A stretch of 33,548 nt of DNA from Bacillota bacterium (GTDB lineage Bacteria; Bacillota; Limnochordia; DTU080), in the NCBI GenBank assembly GCA_012838035.1, contig DUQB01000226.1, forward strand, positions 1 to 33,548, read 5' to 3'. The notes below the pieces were generated by a model. That model was not told where the DNA came from and did not search any database. It saw only the letters and a program-made list of their open reading frames with translations. Every line of letters starts with the position of its first letter. The first letter of the stretch is position 1. Below, in pieces: positions 8,421 through 17,142 of the stretch. The translations under genes were made by a program, and so were the position numbers.

Positions 8421-8467
8421 TGAAAAGCAAAAAGCTACGCTCTCCAGATCCAGCGGAGCGTAGCTTT
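8421..8467 (-). terminator. Intrinsic terminator after clpX
   Basis: Minus-strand 12-base perfect stem (AAAGCTACGCTC with GAGCGTAGCTTT), 13-base loop, then a T-rich tract. It ends the tig-clpP-clpX unit and separates it from lonB. Confidence 0.88.
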
Positions 8468-8494
8468 GGATGCGGTATATCATGGAGATTACGG

Positions 8495-9751
8495 CTATGC
8501 CGTCTCTTCTTTGTGCTTGGGTTTCATCCGGACGATCTGTGGTTTCTCCTGACCAGAAACGGCTGCTTCCGTAATGATGCATTTGCGTACATGATCGTCG
8601 GAAGGAATCTCATACATGGTTTCCAGCATCACTTCTTCGAAAATGGAGCGCAGACCGCGTGCGCCGGTTTTTCTAGCCAACGCTTTTTGCGCTACTTGCC
8701 GTAAGGCTGCTTCCTCAAAGACCAATTCCACGCCATCCAAGGAGAGCAGCTTCTTAAACTGCTTTACAAGAGCATTTTTCGGCTCCACTAGAATACGCAT
8801 CAGTGCAGCCTCATCCAATGCATCTAATGTGACTACTATCGGCAAACGACCGATGAACTCAGGGATCAGGCCGTACTTCAGCAGGTCTTCCGGCATGATC
8901 TGGCGCAGAATGTCACCGATCTGTTTTTCCCGCTTTGTTTTGATGTCGGCGCCGAAACCGATCGTTTTTTCACCGACCCGGCGTTCAATCAGTTTTTCTA
9001 TTCCGTCAAATGCGCCGCCGCAGATAAACAGAATGTTCGTAGTATCGATCTGAATGAACTCCTGATGGGGGTGTTTCCGACCGCCTTGCGGTGGAACGCT
9101 GGCGATGGTACCTTCAAGAATTTTCAGTAAAGCCTGCTGCACACCTTCACCGGATACATCACGCGTTATGGAGGGGTTCTCCGATTTACGCGCAATTTTA
9201 TCCACTTCATCAATGTATACGATGCCTTTTTCGGCGCGTTCAACATCATAGTCCGCCGCTTGAATCAACTTCAGCAGGATGTTTTCCACGTCTTCACCGA
9301 CATAGCCGGCTTCTGTAAGGGAGGTGGCGTCGGCAATAGCGAAGGGAACGTTCAGACAGCGAGCCAGCGTTTGCGCCAGCAGGGTTTTACCACAACCGGT
9401 AGGGCCTAGCAATAGAATATTGCTCTTCTGTAGCTCGACATCGTCGATTTCCGTGTTCGAGTTGATGCGTTTATAGTGGTTATATACCGCTACCGCCAAC
9501 GATTTCTTAGCTTCTTCCTGTCCGATCACATACTGATCGAGGGTGGCCTTAATCTCCTTAGGCTTGGGCAGATGCGCCAAATCGACATCGCCGTCGTCGT
9601 TCAGTTCTTCTTCGATGATCTCGTTGCACAGCTCGATACATTCATCGCAAATGTACACGCCTGGACCCGCGATGAGTTTCTTTACCTGTTCTTGTACTTT
9701 ACCGCAAAATGAACACTTCAATTGGCCTTTCTCCTCACCAAACTTAAACAC
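8495..9751 (-). CDS. clpX: ATP-dependent Clp protease ATP-binding subunit ClpX
   Basis: AAA+ unfoldase that feeds substrates, including tmRNA-tagged proteins, to ClpP. The 418-residue protein opens with the C4 zinc-binding domain (CSFC near residue 14, then CDEC), followed by Walker A GPTGCGKT, Walker B VYIDEVDK, the pore motif GYVGEDVE, sensor regions and the C-terminal small domain. The start is GTG at 9751 with AAGGGG just upstream. It lies 17 bases after clpP and is the last gene of the tig-clpP-clpX unit, closed by a strong terminator. The tag encoded by ssrA elsewhere in this window ends in ALAA, a known ClpX degron. Confidence 0.97.
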   Translation of the reverse strand: MFKFGEEKGQLKCSFCGKVQEQVKKLIAGPGVYICDECIELCNEIIEEELNDDGDVDLAHLPKPKEIKATLDQYVIGQEEAKKSLAVAVYNHYKRINSNTEIDDVELQKSNILLLGPTGCGKTLLAQTLARCLNVPFAIADATSLTEAGYVGEDVENILLKLIQAADYDVERAEKGIVYIDEVDKIARKSENPSITRDVSGEGVQQALLKILEGTIASVPPQGGRKHPHQEFIQIDTTNILFICGGAFDGIEKLIERRVGEKTIGFGADIKTKREKQIGDILRQIMPEDLLKYGLIPEFIGRLPIVVTLDALDEAALMRILVEPKNALVKQFKKLLSLDGVELVFEEAALRQVAQKALARKTGARGLRSIFEEVMLETMYEIPSDDHVRKCIITEAAVSGQEKPQIVRMKPKHKEETA

Positions 9752-9768
9752 AGTATCACCCCTTGGGG

Positions 9769-10368
9769 TCAGGCTTCGGGCGCAGTGGGTCTGCGTAACA
9801 AGTCGTCAATGAGACCGTACTTCATGGCCTCTTCAGCCGACATGTAATAGTTGCGTTCGGTGTCTCCAGCGACCTTCTCCAGAGGTTGACCTGAGTGTTT
9901 TGCAATGATCTCATTGGCTATGCCTTTGAGCCGAATTATCTCCCGTGCCTCAATTTCCACCTCACTGGCCTGACCTCTGGCGCCTCCGAGCGGTTGATGG
10001 ATCATGATACGCGAGTACGGCAGCGCTTTGCGTTTGCCTTTAGCTCCGGCCGTGAGCAGGATTGCCGCCATACTTGCCGCCATCCCTACGCAATATGTGG
10101 CAACATCCGGCCTTAGATACTGCATTGTGTCGTAGATGGCCAAACCGGCATAAACAAGACCGCCGGGACTATTAATATAAAGCGTAACATCCTTTTCCGG
10201 ATCTTCCGCTTCCAGGTAAAGCATTTGCGCTATCACTAAATTGGCAACGTCGTCGGTAATAGGGCCGCTTAGAAAGATGATGCGCTCTTTTAGCAGACGC
10301 GAGTAAATATCATAGGCACGTTCGCCTCGGTTGGACTGTTCCACGACGATCGGCACAAGAGTACTCAT
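9769..10368 (-). CDS. clpP: ATP-dependent Clp protease proteolytic subunit ClpP
   Basis: Serine peptidase that forms the barrel of ClpXP. I take the ATG at 10368 (199 residues, the usual family length) because the AAGGA-type site precedes it and homologues begin MSxLVPxVVEQ; an ATG 12 codons upstream exists. The catalytic triad is visible as Ser99 in GMAASM, His124 in MIHQPLGG and Asp169 in GDTERNYYM. The hydrophobic N-terminal loop that docks with ClpX is present. It lies about 100 bases downstream of tig and 17 bases before clpX, a classical operon order. Confidence 0.96.
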   Translation of the reverse strand: MSTLVPIVVEQSNRGERAYDIYSRLLKERIIFLSGPITDDVANLVIAQMLYLEAEDPEKDVTLYINSPGGLVYAGLAIYDTMQYLRPDVATYCVGMAASMAAILLTAGAKGKRKALPYSRIMIHQPLGGARGQASEVEIEAREIIRLKGIANEIIAKHSGQPLEKVAGDTERNYYMSAEEAMKYGLIDDLLRRPTAPEA

Positions 10369-10469
10369 AGGGTTTCCATCCTTCCGCACATGATATGCAG
10401 CCAAATGTTGCCGGTGCAGAGCGTTGGCGCTAACCTGGCGTTAAGTCGGCGGCGAGCTGTGTCCGCCTT

Positions 10470-11810
10470 TTATTCGGCGTTTTCTTCGTGCTCAGCTTCG
10501 CTTGCCGCATCAGTCTCTTTAACGGTGATCAGAGCGGAATCCGCCAAGAGGTTGACAACCTTTTCCAGCCGTAGGTTTTCCTCCAATCCTCGGCGCATGC
10601 TGTCGCGACCATAGGCAGACCTGACCTGATCGGCGCGTTCTCCGGCTCCAGCCGCTATCTGTTCGATTCTTTCATCCACTTCTTCCGAAGTGACCGTGAT
10701 TCCTTCCTTCTCAGCGATGGCGTTCAGAACCAATGAAGTCCGGACACGTTGCTCGGCCTGGGCACGGACGTCGCCATCGAATTGCTCGCGGCTAATATTA
10801 TAAGCCTGCAGATACACGTCCAGTTTCAGGCCTTGATATGCAAGCCGCTGTTCAAAATCCCGCGTTAACTCGTCCATTTCAGTCTTGATCATCGCTTCCG
10901 GTACGTCTATCGTTGCGTTCCGTACGGCTAAGTTGATCAAGTCATTGCGCAGATTGTCTTCCGCCGTCTCTTGTGCCTGCTTTTCCAGGTTACCCCGGAT
11001 CTCAGCTCTTAAATCAGCCAATGTATCGCAGGAACTGACATCCTTGGCAAATTCATCGTTTAACTCGGGGTATACTTTTTCCTTTATCTCATGCACGGTC
11101 ACCTTGAATACGGCGTCTTTTCCCGCTAGCTCCGTGCTGCCATAATCTGCGGGGAAGGTGACGTTGATCTCAATTTCGTCGCCTTGCGGAGCGCCGACCA
11201 ATGCCTCTTCAAAACCGGGGATAAACCTACCGGATCCTATCTCAAGCTCGACATCGGTGGCTGCGCCGTTGGGAAATGCCTGTCCATCGACATAACCAGT
11301 ATAATCTATAGTAACCAGATCGCCCTGTTGGACCGTATCGCGCTCAGGCTCTACCAATTGAGCTTGCTGTTCGCGTAGTTGCTCCAAGGTTTGATCAACT
11401 GTCTTTTCATCGATCAGCATCACTGTTTTTTCTACAGCTAAGCCTTTATACTCTCCTAACAATACCTCTGGCTCGACCGTGACTTCAACCTTGAGCTTAA
11501 CCGGTCCGCCTTCCGTTAAATCTTGGATTTCCACGTTCGGCGTATCAACGGGCTTGATACCGGTTTCTGAAACCGCTGAGCTATAGATACTCGGGAACAT
11601 ATCTTCCAGAGCTTCGCTTAACAACGCGCCTTTGCCAAGATAATGCTCCAGCACGGTGCGCGGTACGCGGCCTTTTCTGAAACCGCGGATGTTCACAGTC
11701 TTAACCAGTTTTTGATAGGCTTTGTCCAGCGCTTTATTCAGCTCCGGCGCCTCGATCTCCACCATCATCGTCACCTGATTGCCCGTACGCGACTCAACGT
11801 TGGCTTTCAT
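10470..11810 (-). CDS. tig: Trigger factor, ribosome-associated chaperone
   Basis: Ribosome-bound chaperone and peptidyl-prolyl isomerase that receives nascent chains. I choose ATG 11810 because GGAAGGAG lies 11 bases upstream and the protein then begins MKANVE as in homologues; a GTG nine codons earlier has no ribosome site. The 446-residue protein has the ribosome-docking signature GFRKGRVP in the N domain, an FKBP-type domain (GDLVTIDYTGYVDG to VTVHEIKEK), and the helical C-terminal cradle, ending in a short acidic Glu/Ala tail. It is the first gene of tig-clpP-clpX. A perfect inverted repeat lies about 35 bases upstream. Confidence 0.96.
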   Translation of the reverse strand: MKANVESRTGNQVTMMVEIEAPELNKALDKAYQKLVKTVNIRGFRKGRVPRTVLEHYLGKGALLSEALEDMFPSIYSSAVSETGIKPVDTPNVEIQDLTEGGPVKLKVEVTVEPEVLLGEYKGLAVEKTVMLIDEKTVDQTLEQLREQQAQLVEPERDTVQQGDLVTIDYTGYVDGQAFPNGAATDVELEIGSGRFIPGFEEALVGAPQGDEIEINVTFPADYGSTELAGKDAVFKVTVHEIKEKVYPELNDEFAKDVSSCDTLADLRAEIRGNLEKQAQETAEDNLRNDLINLAVRNATIDVPEAMIKTEMDELTRDFEQRLAYQGLKLDVYLQAYNISREQFDGDVRAQAEQRVRTSLVLNAIAEKEGITVTSEEVDERIEQIAAGAGERADQVRSAYGRDSMRRGLEENLRLEKVVNLLADSALITVKETDAASEAEHEENAE

Positions 11811-11843
11811 TTGCGCGGTAACTCCTTCCAAACTCACTAATCG

Positions 11844-11867
11844 CTAAGCATTGTTATGTATGCTTAG
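11844..11867. repeat. Perfect inverted repeat upstream of tig
   Basis: CTAAGCAT, eight bases, ATGCTTAG. It lies 34 bases before the tig start, where it could be an operator or a 5' leader hairpin. No T run follows, so it is not an intrinsic terminator. Confidence 0.5.
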
Positions 11868-11894
11868 TAATGTCTCGCCGTACTATCGAAAGCA

Positions 11895-11918
11895 TAAAAA
11901 AAGGCCTTACGGCCCCCT
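11895..11918 (-). terminator. Intrinsic terminator of the tRNA operon
   Basis: Minus-strand GGCC, GTAA tetraloop, GGCC, followed by seven T residues; preceding G residues can extend the stem by G-U pairs. It lies just downstream of tRNA-Leu. Confidence 0.75.
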
Positions 11919-11929
11919 CAGTCCCCAAA

Positions 11930-12014
11930 TGGTGCGGGCGGAGAGACTCGAACTCTCATGGGGTTAACCAACAGATCCTAAGTCTGCCGCGTCTGCCAGT
12001 TCCGCCACGCCCGC
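11930..12014 (-). tRNA. tRNA-Leu(UAG)
   Basis: A class II tRNA of about 85 bases with acceptor GCGGGCG/CGCCCGC, a long variable arm, T-loop GTTCGAGTC, and anticodon loop CTTAGGA giving anticodon UAG, which reads CUN leucine codons. CCA is encoded. It is the last member of a four-tRNA cluster. Confidence 0.96.
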
Positions 12015-12169
12015 TCACTCATCACTACGGGTAACAACGCTATTATATTATGATACATCCTTAACGAAGAATCAACGCCATATTGTTGAAACCATGCTTC
12101 AGCTGCCGCAGCTTTTTAGTACGAAGTTGGCCTTCCGGCTTTGAAAACCGTGAAGGCCAACCGTATGGG

Positions 12170-12416
<247 letters not shown>

Positions 12417-12429
12417 AAGGTACACACCT

Positions 12430-12458
12430 ATTATACTGGGAGTAACCCCGTTAATCAA
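12430..12458 (-). promoter_or_regulatory. Proximal promoter of the tRNA operon
   Basis: TTGATT, 17 bases, TATAAT on the minus strand. The -10 is perfect and lies 14 bases upstream of tRNA-Gly, leaving only a very short leader. Confidence 0.8.
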
Positions 12459-12481
12459 GTGCGACCGAAGGCACATAAGCA

Positions 12482-12510
12482 ATTGTACTGATAAATCCTC
12501 CTGCCGTCAA
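12482..12510 (-). promoter_or_regulatory. Distal promoter of the tRNA operon
   Basis: TTGACG, 17 bases, TACAAT on the minus strand, 52 bases upstream of the proximal promoter. Two near-consensus promoters in tandem resemble the arrangement of stable-RNA operons. Confidence 0.72.
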
Positions 12511-12610
12511 TAACAATTCCGCGTCATGCAGGCAAATATTTGTCGGAGGCATGCTCAGTTAACGGAACGAGGCAGTGCGAGCTGACATTATGCCTACCTC
12601 TTCCTGCAAC

Positions 12611-13132
12611 TTAACCGAGTACAGGAAGGACACGGCGACGCAGAATGTCGTGTAGCTTCCGAGTATAGTCTGGGTCTGTGGCAAAACCGCAGGTTTGCAA
12701 TGCCGCACAAAAAACAAAGGGATCGGCAGCATGTCTTACAGGTGAGTAGCGTGGTTGGGAACGCAACAGGCGGCTAAAATCCGCATATGATTCCGTAAAA
12801 TCAAAATAACAGCGATAACGATGGGCTATACGCCCCTCCAGCCTGTTGCCGCTCCGTCTACCGGTAAAGGTAAATGACACGCCTTGTGTTTTATATCTGT
12901 CCCATTCGCTCTGCGGCAACCACTCGTAGGCCTCTACGAACACGCTGCCTGCCGGCCCCTCGCCTTTGATGTTAAACAAATTATTGGTTCGCACGCCGTC
13001 TCGTACAAGCAAGCTGCCCCAACCGGTTTCCAAGGCGGGAACGGCAACCAACGCAGCGAGCGGCCATCCATCGCTTAAAGCAGAGGCTTGCGCATACGGT
13101 TTAATAGTGTTAATAAACACGAGCGGCGTCAT
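12611..13132 (-). CDS. GH73-type glucosaminidase without signal peptide
   Basis: Predicted peptidoglycan hydrolase of the FlgJ/GH73 endo-beta-N-acetylglucosaminidase family. I start at ATG 13132, seven bases after AGGAG, giving 173 residues; an ATG 15 codons upstream has no ribosome site. The catalytic Glu is at residue 35 in VPALETGWG. The family blocks NNLFNIKG, SYADFSRLL and CGFATDPDY follow in order, so the protein is a bare catalytic domain. There is no signal peptide, membrane helix or wall-binding repeat: it resembles phage endolysins or domains exported by another route. It stands alone between tRNA-Pro and the tRNA operon. No clear terminator follows it. Specific role unknown. Confidence 0.82.
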   Translation of the reverse strand: MTPLVFINTIKPYAQASALSDGWPLAALVAVPALETGWGSLLVRDGVRTNNLFNIKGEGPAGSVFVEAYEWLPQSEWDRYKTQGVSFTFTGRRSGNRLEGRIAHRYRCYFDFTESYADFSRLLRSQPRYSPVRHAADPFVFCAALQTCGFATDPDYTRKLHDILRRRVLPVLG

Positions 13133-13227
13133 GCATAAGCTCCTGGTGAGTCGGTATAGGGTTATATGGTTATTCAAGCGAGACCCGACCTGTGCACGTC
13201 ACACTGCGCTTAACGGAGCAATCGCAA

Positions 13228-13251
13228 CAAAAAAAGGCCTTTCTCGGCCTA
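13228..13251 (-). terminator. Intrinsic terminator of tRNA-Pro
   Basis: Minus-strand AGGCC, six-base loop, GGCCT, followed by a long T run, seven bases after the encoded CCA of tRNA-Pro. Confidence 0.85.
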
Positions 13252-13257
13252 TTGATG

Positions 13258-13335
13258 TGGTCGGGGCGGCGAGATTCGAACTCGCGGCCTCCTGCTCCCA
13301 AAGCAGGCGCGCTAGCCAAGCTGCGCCACGCCCCG
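13258..13335 (-). tRNA. tRNA-Pro(UGG)
   Basis: Acceptor CGGGGCG/CGCCCCG, discriminator A, encoded CCA, anticodon loop TTTGGGA giving UGG, reading CCN proline. It forms its own unit with a promoter and a terminator. Confidence 0.96.
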
Positions 13336-13348
13336 TCAACACCAATTA

Positions 13349-13377
13349 AATATAACACCATAGTAGCTCTCGGTCAA
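13349..13377 (-). promoter_or_regulatory. Promoter of tRNA-Pro
   Basis: TTGACC, 17 bases, TATATT on the minus strand, 13 bases upstream of the tRNA. Near-consensus housekeeping promoter placed directly after the rdgB stop. Confidence 0.8.
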
Positions 13378-13395
13378 GATGCCGACGTAGTTATT

Positions 13396-13995
13396 TCACT
13401 CCGTCTTCAACCGCTTATGCAGGTAGGAAACAACCTGCGCCATAGCTCTGCCGCGATGACTCTCTTCGTTCTTACGCGCCATATCCACCTGGGCGAATGT
13501 GGCGCCGAACGTAGGTGAATAGAAGAGAGAGTCATAACCAAAACCATTTTCGCCTATCTCGGCATAGGTGATCCTTCCTTCATGTGTACCAATCGTCGTC
13601 CAGGTCGGTTTGCCGGGAACAGCGATTGCGACGGCGCAGACAAAGCGCGCCGTGCGTTCATGCGAAGGTACATGAGCCATAGCAGCCAGCAGCTTCGCCC
13701 GGTTTTCAGCATCAGTAGCTCCCGGACCTGCATAACGGGCGGACAATACTCCCGGTGTGCCCCCCAACGCATCCACTTCCAAACCAGAATCATCCGCCAG
13801 AGCCATTTTACCGGTATAGCCGGCAACTGCCTCCGCCTTGAGTATGGCGTTCTCTAAAAATGTGGCGCCGGTTTCCTCAACTTCCGGCATCTGGGGATAT
13901 TCACTCAGGTCGAAGAGCACCGCTACCTCTTTGAGCAGCACGCGCAACTCGGCCACTTTGTGCCTATTCCTCGTAGCGAGCACGAGTTCTAACAT
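13396..13995 (-). CDS. rdgB: dITP/XTP pyrophosphatase (RdgB/HAM1)
   Basis: House-cleaning enzyme that hydrolyses dITP, ITP and XTP to monophosphates. I choose ATG 13995, so the protein begins [17 protein letters not shown] like the family (200 residues, normal length). Visible motifs are the substrate-binding ATRNxxK, the metal-binding stretch with [29 protein letters not shown], and GFGYDSLF with the SHRGRA block near the C terminus. The start lies inside the rph reading frame with a 32-base overlap, implying translational coupling. An ATG 20 codons upstream would enlarge the overlap and has no family match. Confidence 0.95.
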   Translation of the reverse strand: MLELVLATRNRHKVAELRVLLKEVAVLFDLSEYPQMPEVEETGATFLENAILKAEAVAGYTGKMALADDSGLEVDALGGTPGVLSARYAGPGATDAENRAKLLAAMAHVPSHERTARFVCAVAIAVPGKPTWTTIGTHEGRITYAEIGENGFGYDSLFYSPTFGATFAQVDMARKNEESHRGRAMAQVVSYLHKRLKTE

Positions 13996-14746
13996 GAGGG
14001 ACACCACCAATGCGCGCAGTAATGTTATCGCCAAGAACCTCTTTTTGTGCCGCAACCAGCTGCTTAATTCCCTGTGAGGCTAAATCGACCATCTCCAACA
14101 AATCGTTTTCCGAAAAGGGACCGGATTCTCCGGTGCCTTGGATCTCAACAAAACCTCCGCTGCCCGTCATGACCACATTCATATCCACCAAGGCATTGGC
14201 ATCTTCCAAATAGCATAAGTCCAGCATGGGTACGCCGTCAATCACGCCCACGCTCACAGCGGCCACATAGTCGTAAATAGGCAAACGCTCCCATTTTAAC
14301 TGTTTTCCCAGTTTATCAAGGGCCATCGCCAGCGCTACGAACGAACCGGTAATGCCGGCTGTACGAGTACCACCGTCTGCCTGAATCACATCGCAATCGA
14401 TCCAAATCGTGCGGTCGCCCAATTTCTTCATATCGACAACTGAACGGAGACTACGACCTACCAAACGTTGGATCTCTTGAGTCCGTCCTCCCTGTCTTCC
14501 CCGCGATGCTTCGCGCTGATTCCGAGTTTGAGTGGAGCGCGGCAACATGCCGTACTCCGCCGTAATCCAGCCCTGCCCAGAACCGCGCAACCACAACGGC
14601 ACCCGATCTTCTACAGAAGCCGTACATAACACACGCGTCTCCCCTACCTCGATCAATACCGAGCCTTCCGCATACTTCGTATACCCCGGGTGCATAACCA
14701 ACGGTCGAAGGCTTTGAGGCGTTCTTCCATCCACACGCACTGTCAT
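13964..14746 (-). CDS. rph: Ribonuclease PH
   Basis: Phosphate-dependent 3'-5' exoribonuclease that trims tRNA 3' ends. The 260-residue protein matches the family throughout: [15 protein letters not shown] start, [16 protein letters not shown] with phosphate- and RNA-contacting Arg, the RSLRSVVD block, and [18 protein letters not shown] with catalytic Asp residues. The ATG is preceded by AAGGAG. It follows murD by about 35 bases and overlaps rdgB; rph-rdgB is a very common pair. The C terminus reads [17 protein letters not shown]. Confidence 0.97.
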   Translation of the reverse strand: MTVRVDGRTPQSLRPLVMHPGYTKYAEGSVLIEVGETRVLCTASVEDRVPLWLRGSGQGWITAEYGMLPRSTQTRNQREASRGRQGGRTQEIQRLVGRSLRSVVDMKKLGDRTIWIDCDVIQADGGTRTAGITGSFVALAMALDKLGKQLKWERLPIYDYVAAVSVGVIDGVPMLDLCYLEDANALVDMNVVMTGSGGFVEIQGTGESGPFSENDLLEMVDLASQGIKQLVAAQKEVLGDNITARIGGVPHVRTRARYEE

Positions 14747-14780
14747 ATCCTATCTCCTTTTTGTTACGTCGCATCCCTGA

Positions 14781-16181
14781 TTATGAACGCGTCGGAGTCT
14801 CCGCTTCGGTAAGCCGACCGACTATTTCACGGAAATGTCGGCCTCGTTCCTCGAAGTTGCTGTACATATCGTAACTGGCGCAAGCCGGCGACAGCAATAT
14901 CACATCGCCTGGTACGGCAACCGCTTTGGCCAATATTACAGCTTCCTCAAGACTCGCGGCAAACTCTATCTGCGGTATGAGAGTGCCGGCTACTGTCGTA
15001 GCGGAAGCGGCAACGACGGCAGAGGCGATTTTGTCACTGGTAGCCCCCAGCAACACCACATGTTTGGCCTTTTGCACGACGGTGGATGCCAACTCGTCAA
15101 ATGGCAGATTTTTATCGTAACCGCCTGCAATCAGCACGACTGGCCTGTTAAAAGCATTTAGAGCTGCAATAGTCCCGGCAGGCGTTGTGGCTTTCGAGTC
15201 GTTATAATAAGCAATACCGTCGGCGGTACGCACCAATTCCAGACGATGCTCGACACCGGTAAAACTGGTCACCACGTCGCGCATCGCTCCTATGGAGCAA
15301 CCCACCAAGTCGGCAACGGCTATGGCCGCCAACACATTTTCCACATTGTGTTGCCCCATCAACTTAATCTCATCAGTATGGCACACCTGGGACAAGGTGC
15401 CCCCATTGGCTATCATAATACGTTGATCGATAACGCAGGCGCCTCGATCAACGACCTGTTTTCTGCTGAACCAAGCCACTCGCCCCGGCGCTTTAGCCGC
15501 CAACCGCCTGGTAGTCTCGTTGTCGTAGTTGAACACAGCCCAATCATCCGGGTGTTGATAGGTAAAGACATGAGATTTCGCCTGAATATAATCGTCCATG
15601 CTGAGATGAATATCCAGATGGTTAGGCGTGATGTTCGTAATCAGCGCTATCTCCGGCGAGCGCTGCAGTAGTTCCAGCTGGAAGCTGGAAAGCTCCATCA
15701 CCGCCCAAGAGTGCTGCTCCAGCTCGCCGGCTACCTCCACTAAAGGGCGGCCGATATTTCCACCGACATGCGTACTATAATCCGCAGCAGACAAGAGCTC
15801 GCCCAAGAGAGTCGTAGTCGTCGTTTTTCCGCTTGATCCTGTGATGCCGATGATATGAGCGCGACAAATATCAAAAAACAAGTTCATCTCACTGGAGAAT
15901 AAGACGCCTGCCGCTTGCGCTTGCCGCAACTCGGGAAGATGCTTCGGTACTCCAGGCGTGAGAAACAAAGCGTCAAAGCGTTCCAGATTCGCCAGATAGC
16001 CGGGCCCCAATTGAAACTCGACGTGTAACTTGGTCAACTCGACATAACGTGCGCCCAATTCCGCCGCACTTTTTTGATCGCATGCCGTCACTATGGCGCC
16101 GTTTGCAACAAGATAGCGGGCGACAGCCATATTGCTGATTCCCAACCCAATAAGGGCTACGTGTTTGCCTTCCCACCGCAT
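14781..16181 (-). CDS. murD: UDP-N-acetylmuramoyl-L-alanine:D-glutamate ligase
   Basis: Cytoplasmic Mur ligase that adds D-glutamate to UDP-MurNAc-L-Ala with ATP. The 466-residue protein has the N-terminal Rossmann-like UDP-binding domain (ALIGLGISNMAVARYL), the ATP loop GITGSSGKTTTT, ELSSFQLE, the NHLDIH block, and the C-terminal domain with YYNDSKATTPAGT and LLSPACASYDMYSNFEERG, all diagnostic of MurD. The nucleotide loop reads GSSGKT rather than the commoner GTNGKT. It starts 27 bases after murI, which makes its D-glutamate substrate, and lies outside any visible dcw cluster; whether a second murD exists elsewhere cannot be seen here. Confidence 0.96.
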   Translation of the reverse strand: MRWEGKHVALIGLGISNMAVARYLVANGAIVTACDQKSAAELGARYVELTKLHVEFQLGPGYLANLERFDALFLTPGVPKHLPELRQAQAAGVLFSSEMNLFFDICRAHIIGITGSSGKTTTTTLLGELLSAADYSTHVGGNIGRPLVEVAGELEQHSWAVMELSSFQLELLQRSPEIALITNITPNHLDIHLSMDDYIQAKSHVFTYQHPDDWAVFNYDNETTRRLAAKAPGRVAWFSRKQVVDRGACVIDQRIMIANGGTLSQVCHTDEIKLMGQHNVENVLAAIAVADLVGCSIGAMRDVVTSFTGVEHRLELVRTADGIAYYNDSKATTPAGTIAALNAFNRPVVLIAGGYDKNLPFDELASTVVQKAKHVVLLGATSDKIASAVVAASATTVAGTLIPQIEFAASLEEAVILAKAVAVPGDVILLSPACASYDMYSNFEERGRHFREIVGRLTEAETPTRS

Positions 16182-16208
16182 CGCTTCACCGCCCTGTTCC
16201 GTCTTCCT

Positions 16209-17033
16209 TTACAACATATAACCGGGAGCCGCGTGCACCTCTCCTACCAAATCCTGGTTGGCGAGCAACTGCAACGCAACTTGTTTAAAACGTTCCGGCC
16301 CTGCCGATACATACACCTTGTTGCGACCACTGCCGGTCTCATTGCAAAGTCGCAACTCGGTAAGCTTCTCGGCTACTTGCATTACGACGGCCTTCGCCGG
16401 ATCAATGAGGCGTACTGGCCCGGCAACACTCCGGATAACCTCATAAATGAGCGGATAATGCGTACATCCCAGTATTATGCAATCAACGCCGGCTTTGAGC
16501 AATGGTTCAAGATATTCTTCTACCGCCGCAACCAAGGTCTGTCCCGAACGGCATCCTGCTTCAATCAGCGGAACCAAGCGCGGACAAGCCTGTGACGCCA
16601 ACACGGCCTGAGGTTCGAGAGCGCGCAAAAAGGACGCATGCGCCCTGCTGCGCACGGTACCCACAGTGGCCATCAGTCCGATACGACCGTTCTTAGTGAG
16701 AGTCAGCGCTGCTCGTACAGCTGGTTCAATCATCCCCAGCAAAGGCAGGTCGGTTTCGGCGACCAACTGAGGCAAAGCTAGAGCTGATGATGTATTGCAT
16801 GCCGCGATGACGAGCTTAACGCCTTGGGCGCTAAGAAACCCGATGATTTTTTGCGAAAACTTGATGATGTCACCGGCAGGACGATCTCCATAAGGTACGT
16901 GCGCCGTGTCGCCATAGTAGATAACACGTTCATGCGGCAACAGCGTCTGTAGGGCGTTCCATACCGTTAACCCTCCCACCCCGGAATCGTATATTCCGAT
17001 AGGTGCTGTGCGATCCGAATTAATGCCGACCAC
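16209..17033 (-). CDS. murI: Glutamate racemase
   Basis: It interconverts L- and D-glutamate for peptidoglycan. The 274-residue protein shows GIYDSGVGGL near the N terminus, YGDTAHVPYGDR, and the two catalytic cysteines in VIAACNTSSA and ILGCTHYPL. Start is GTG 17033, just after the only strong promoter in the gap; the ribosome site is poor (GGGG close to the start), so the exact start is less sure than the identity. It is followed by murD, forming a D-glutamate supply-and-use pair. Confidence 0.95.
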   Translation of the reverse strand: MVGINSDRTAPIGIYDSGVGGLTVWNALQTLLPHERVIYYGDTAHVPYGDRPAGDIIKFSQKIIGFLSAQGVKLVIAACNTSSALALPQLVAETDLPLLGMIEPAVRAALTLTKNGRIGLMATVGTVRSRAHASFLRALEPQAVLASQACPRLVPLIEAGCRSGQTLVAAVEEYLEPLLKAGVDCIILGCTHYPLIYEVIRSVAGPVRLIDPAKAVVMQVAEKLTELRLCNETGSGRNKVYVSAGPERFKQVALQLLANQDLVGEVHAAPGYML

Positions 17034-17056
17034 CCCGGTATGTTACCAGTGTTCCC

Positions 17057-17085
17057 ATTATACGGCAAAAAGGCCCGCTTGTGCA
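17057..17085 (-). promoter_or_regulatory. Promoter of murI-murD-rph-rdgB
   Basis: TGCACA, 17 bases, TATAAT on the minus strand, ending about 23 bases before the murI GTG. The -10 is perfect and the -35 matches four of six positions. Confidence 0.65.
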
Positions 17086-17086
17086 C

Positions 17087-17117
17087 CCGGCGCGATGAAT
17101 CGGCATCGCTGTGCCGG
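17087..17117 (-). repeat. Hairpin between the amidase gene and murI
   Basis: CCGGC and GCGATG arms pair with CATCGC and GCCGG around a six-base loop, with a three-base bulge. It is 26 bases after the amidase stop and has no adjacent T run, so it may be a weak terminator or an mRNA 3' end stabiliser. Confidence 0.4.
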
Positions 17118-17142
17118 CCGACTGCACGACAGAAAAGGCAAT

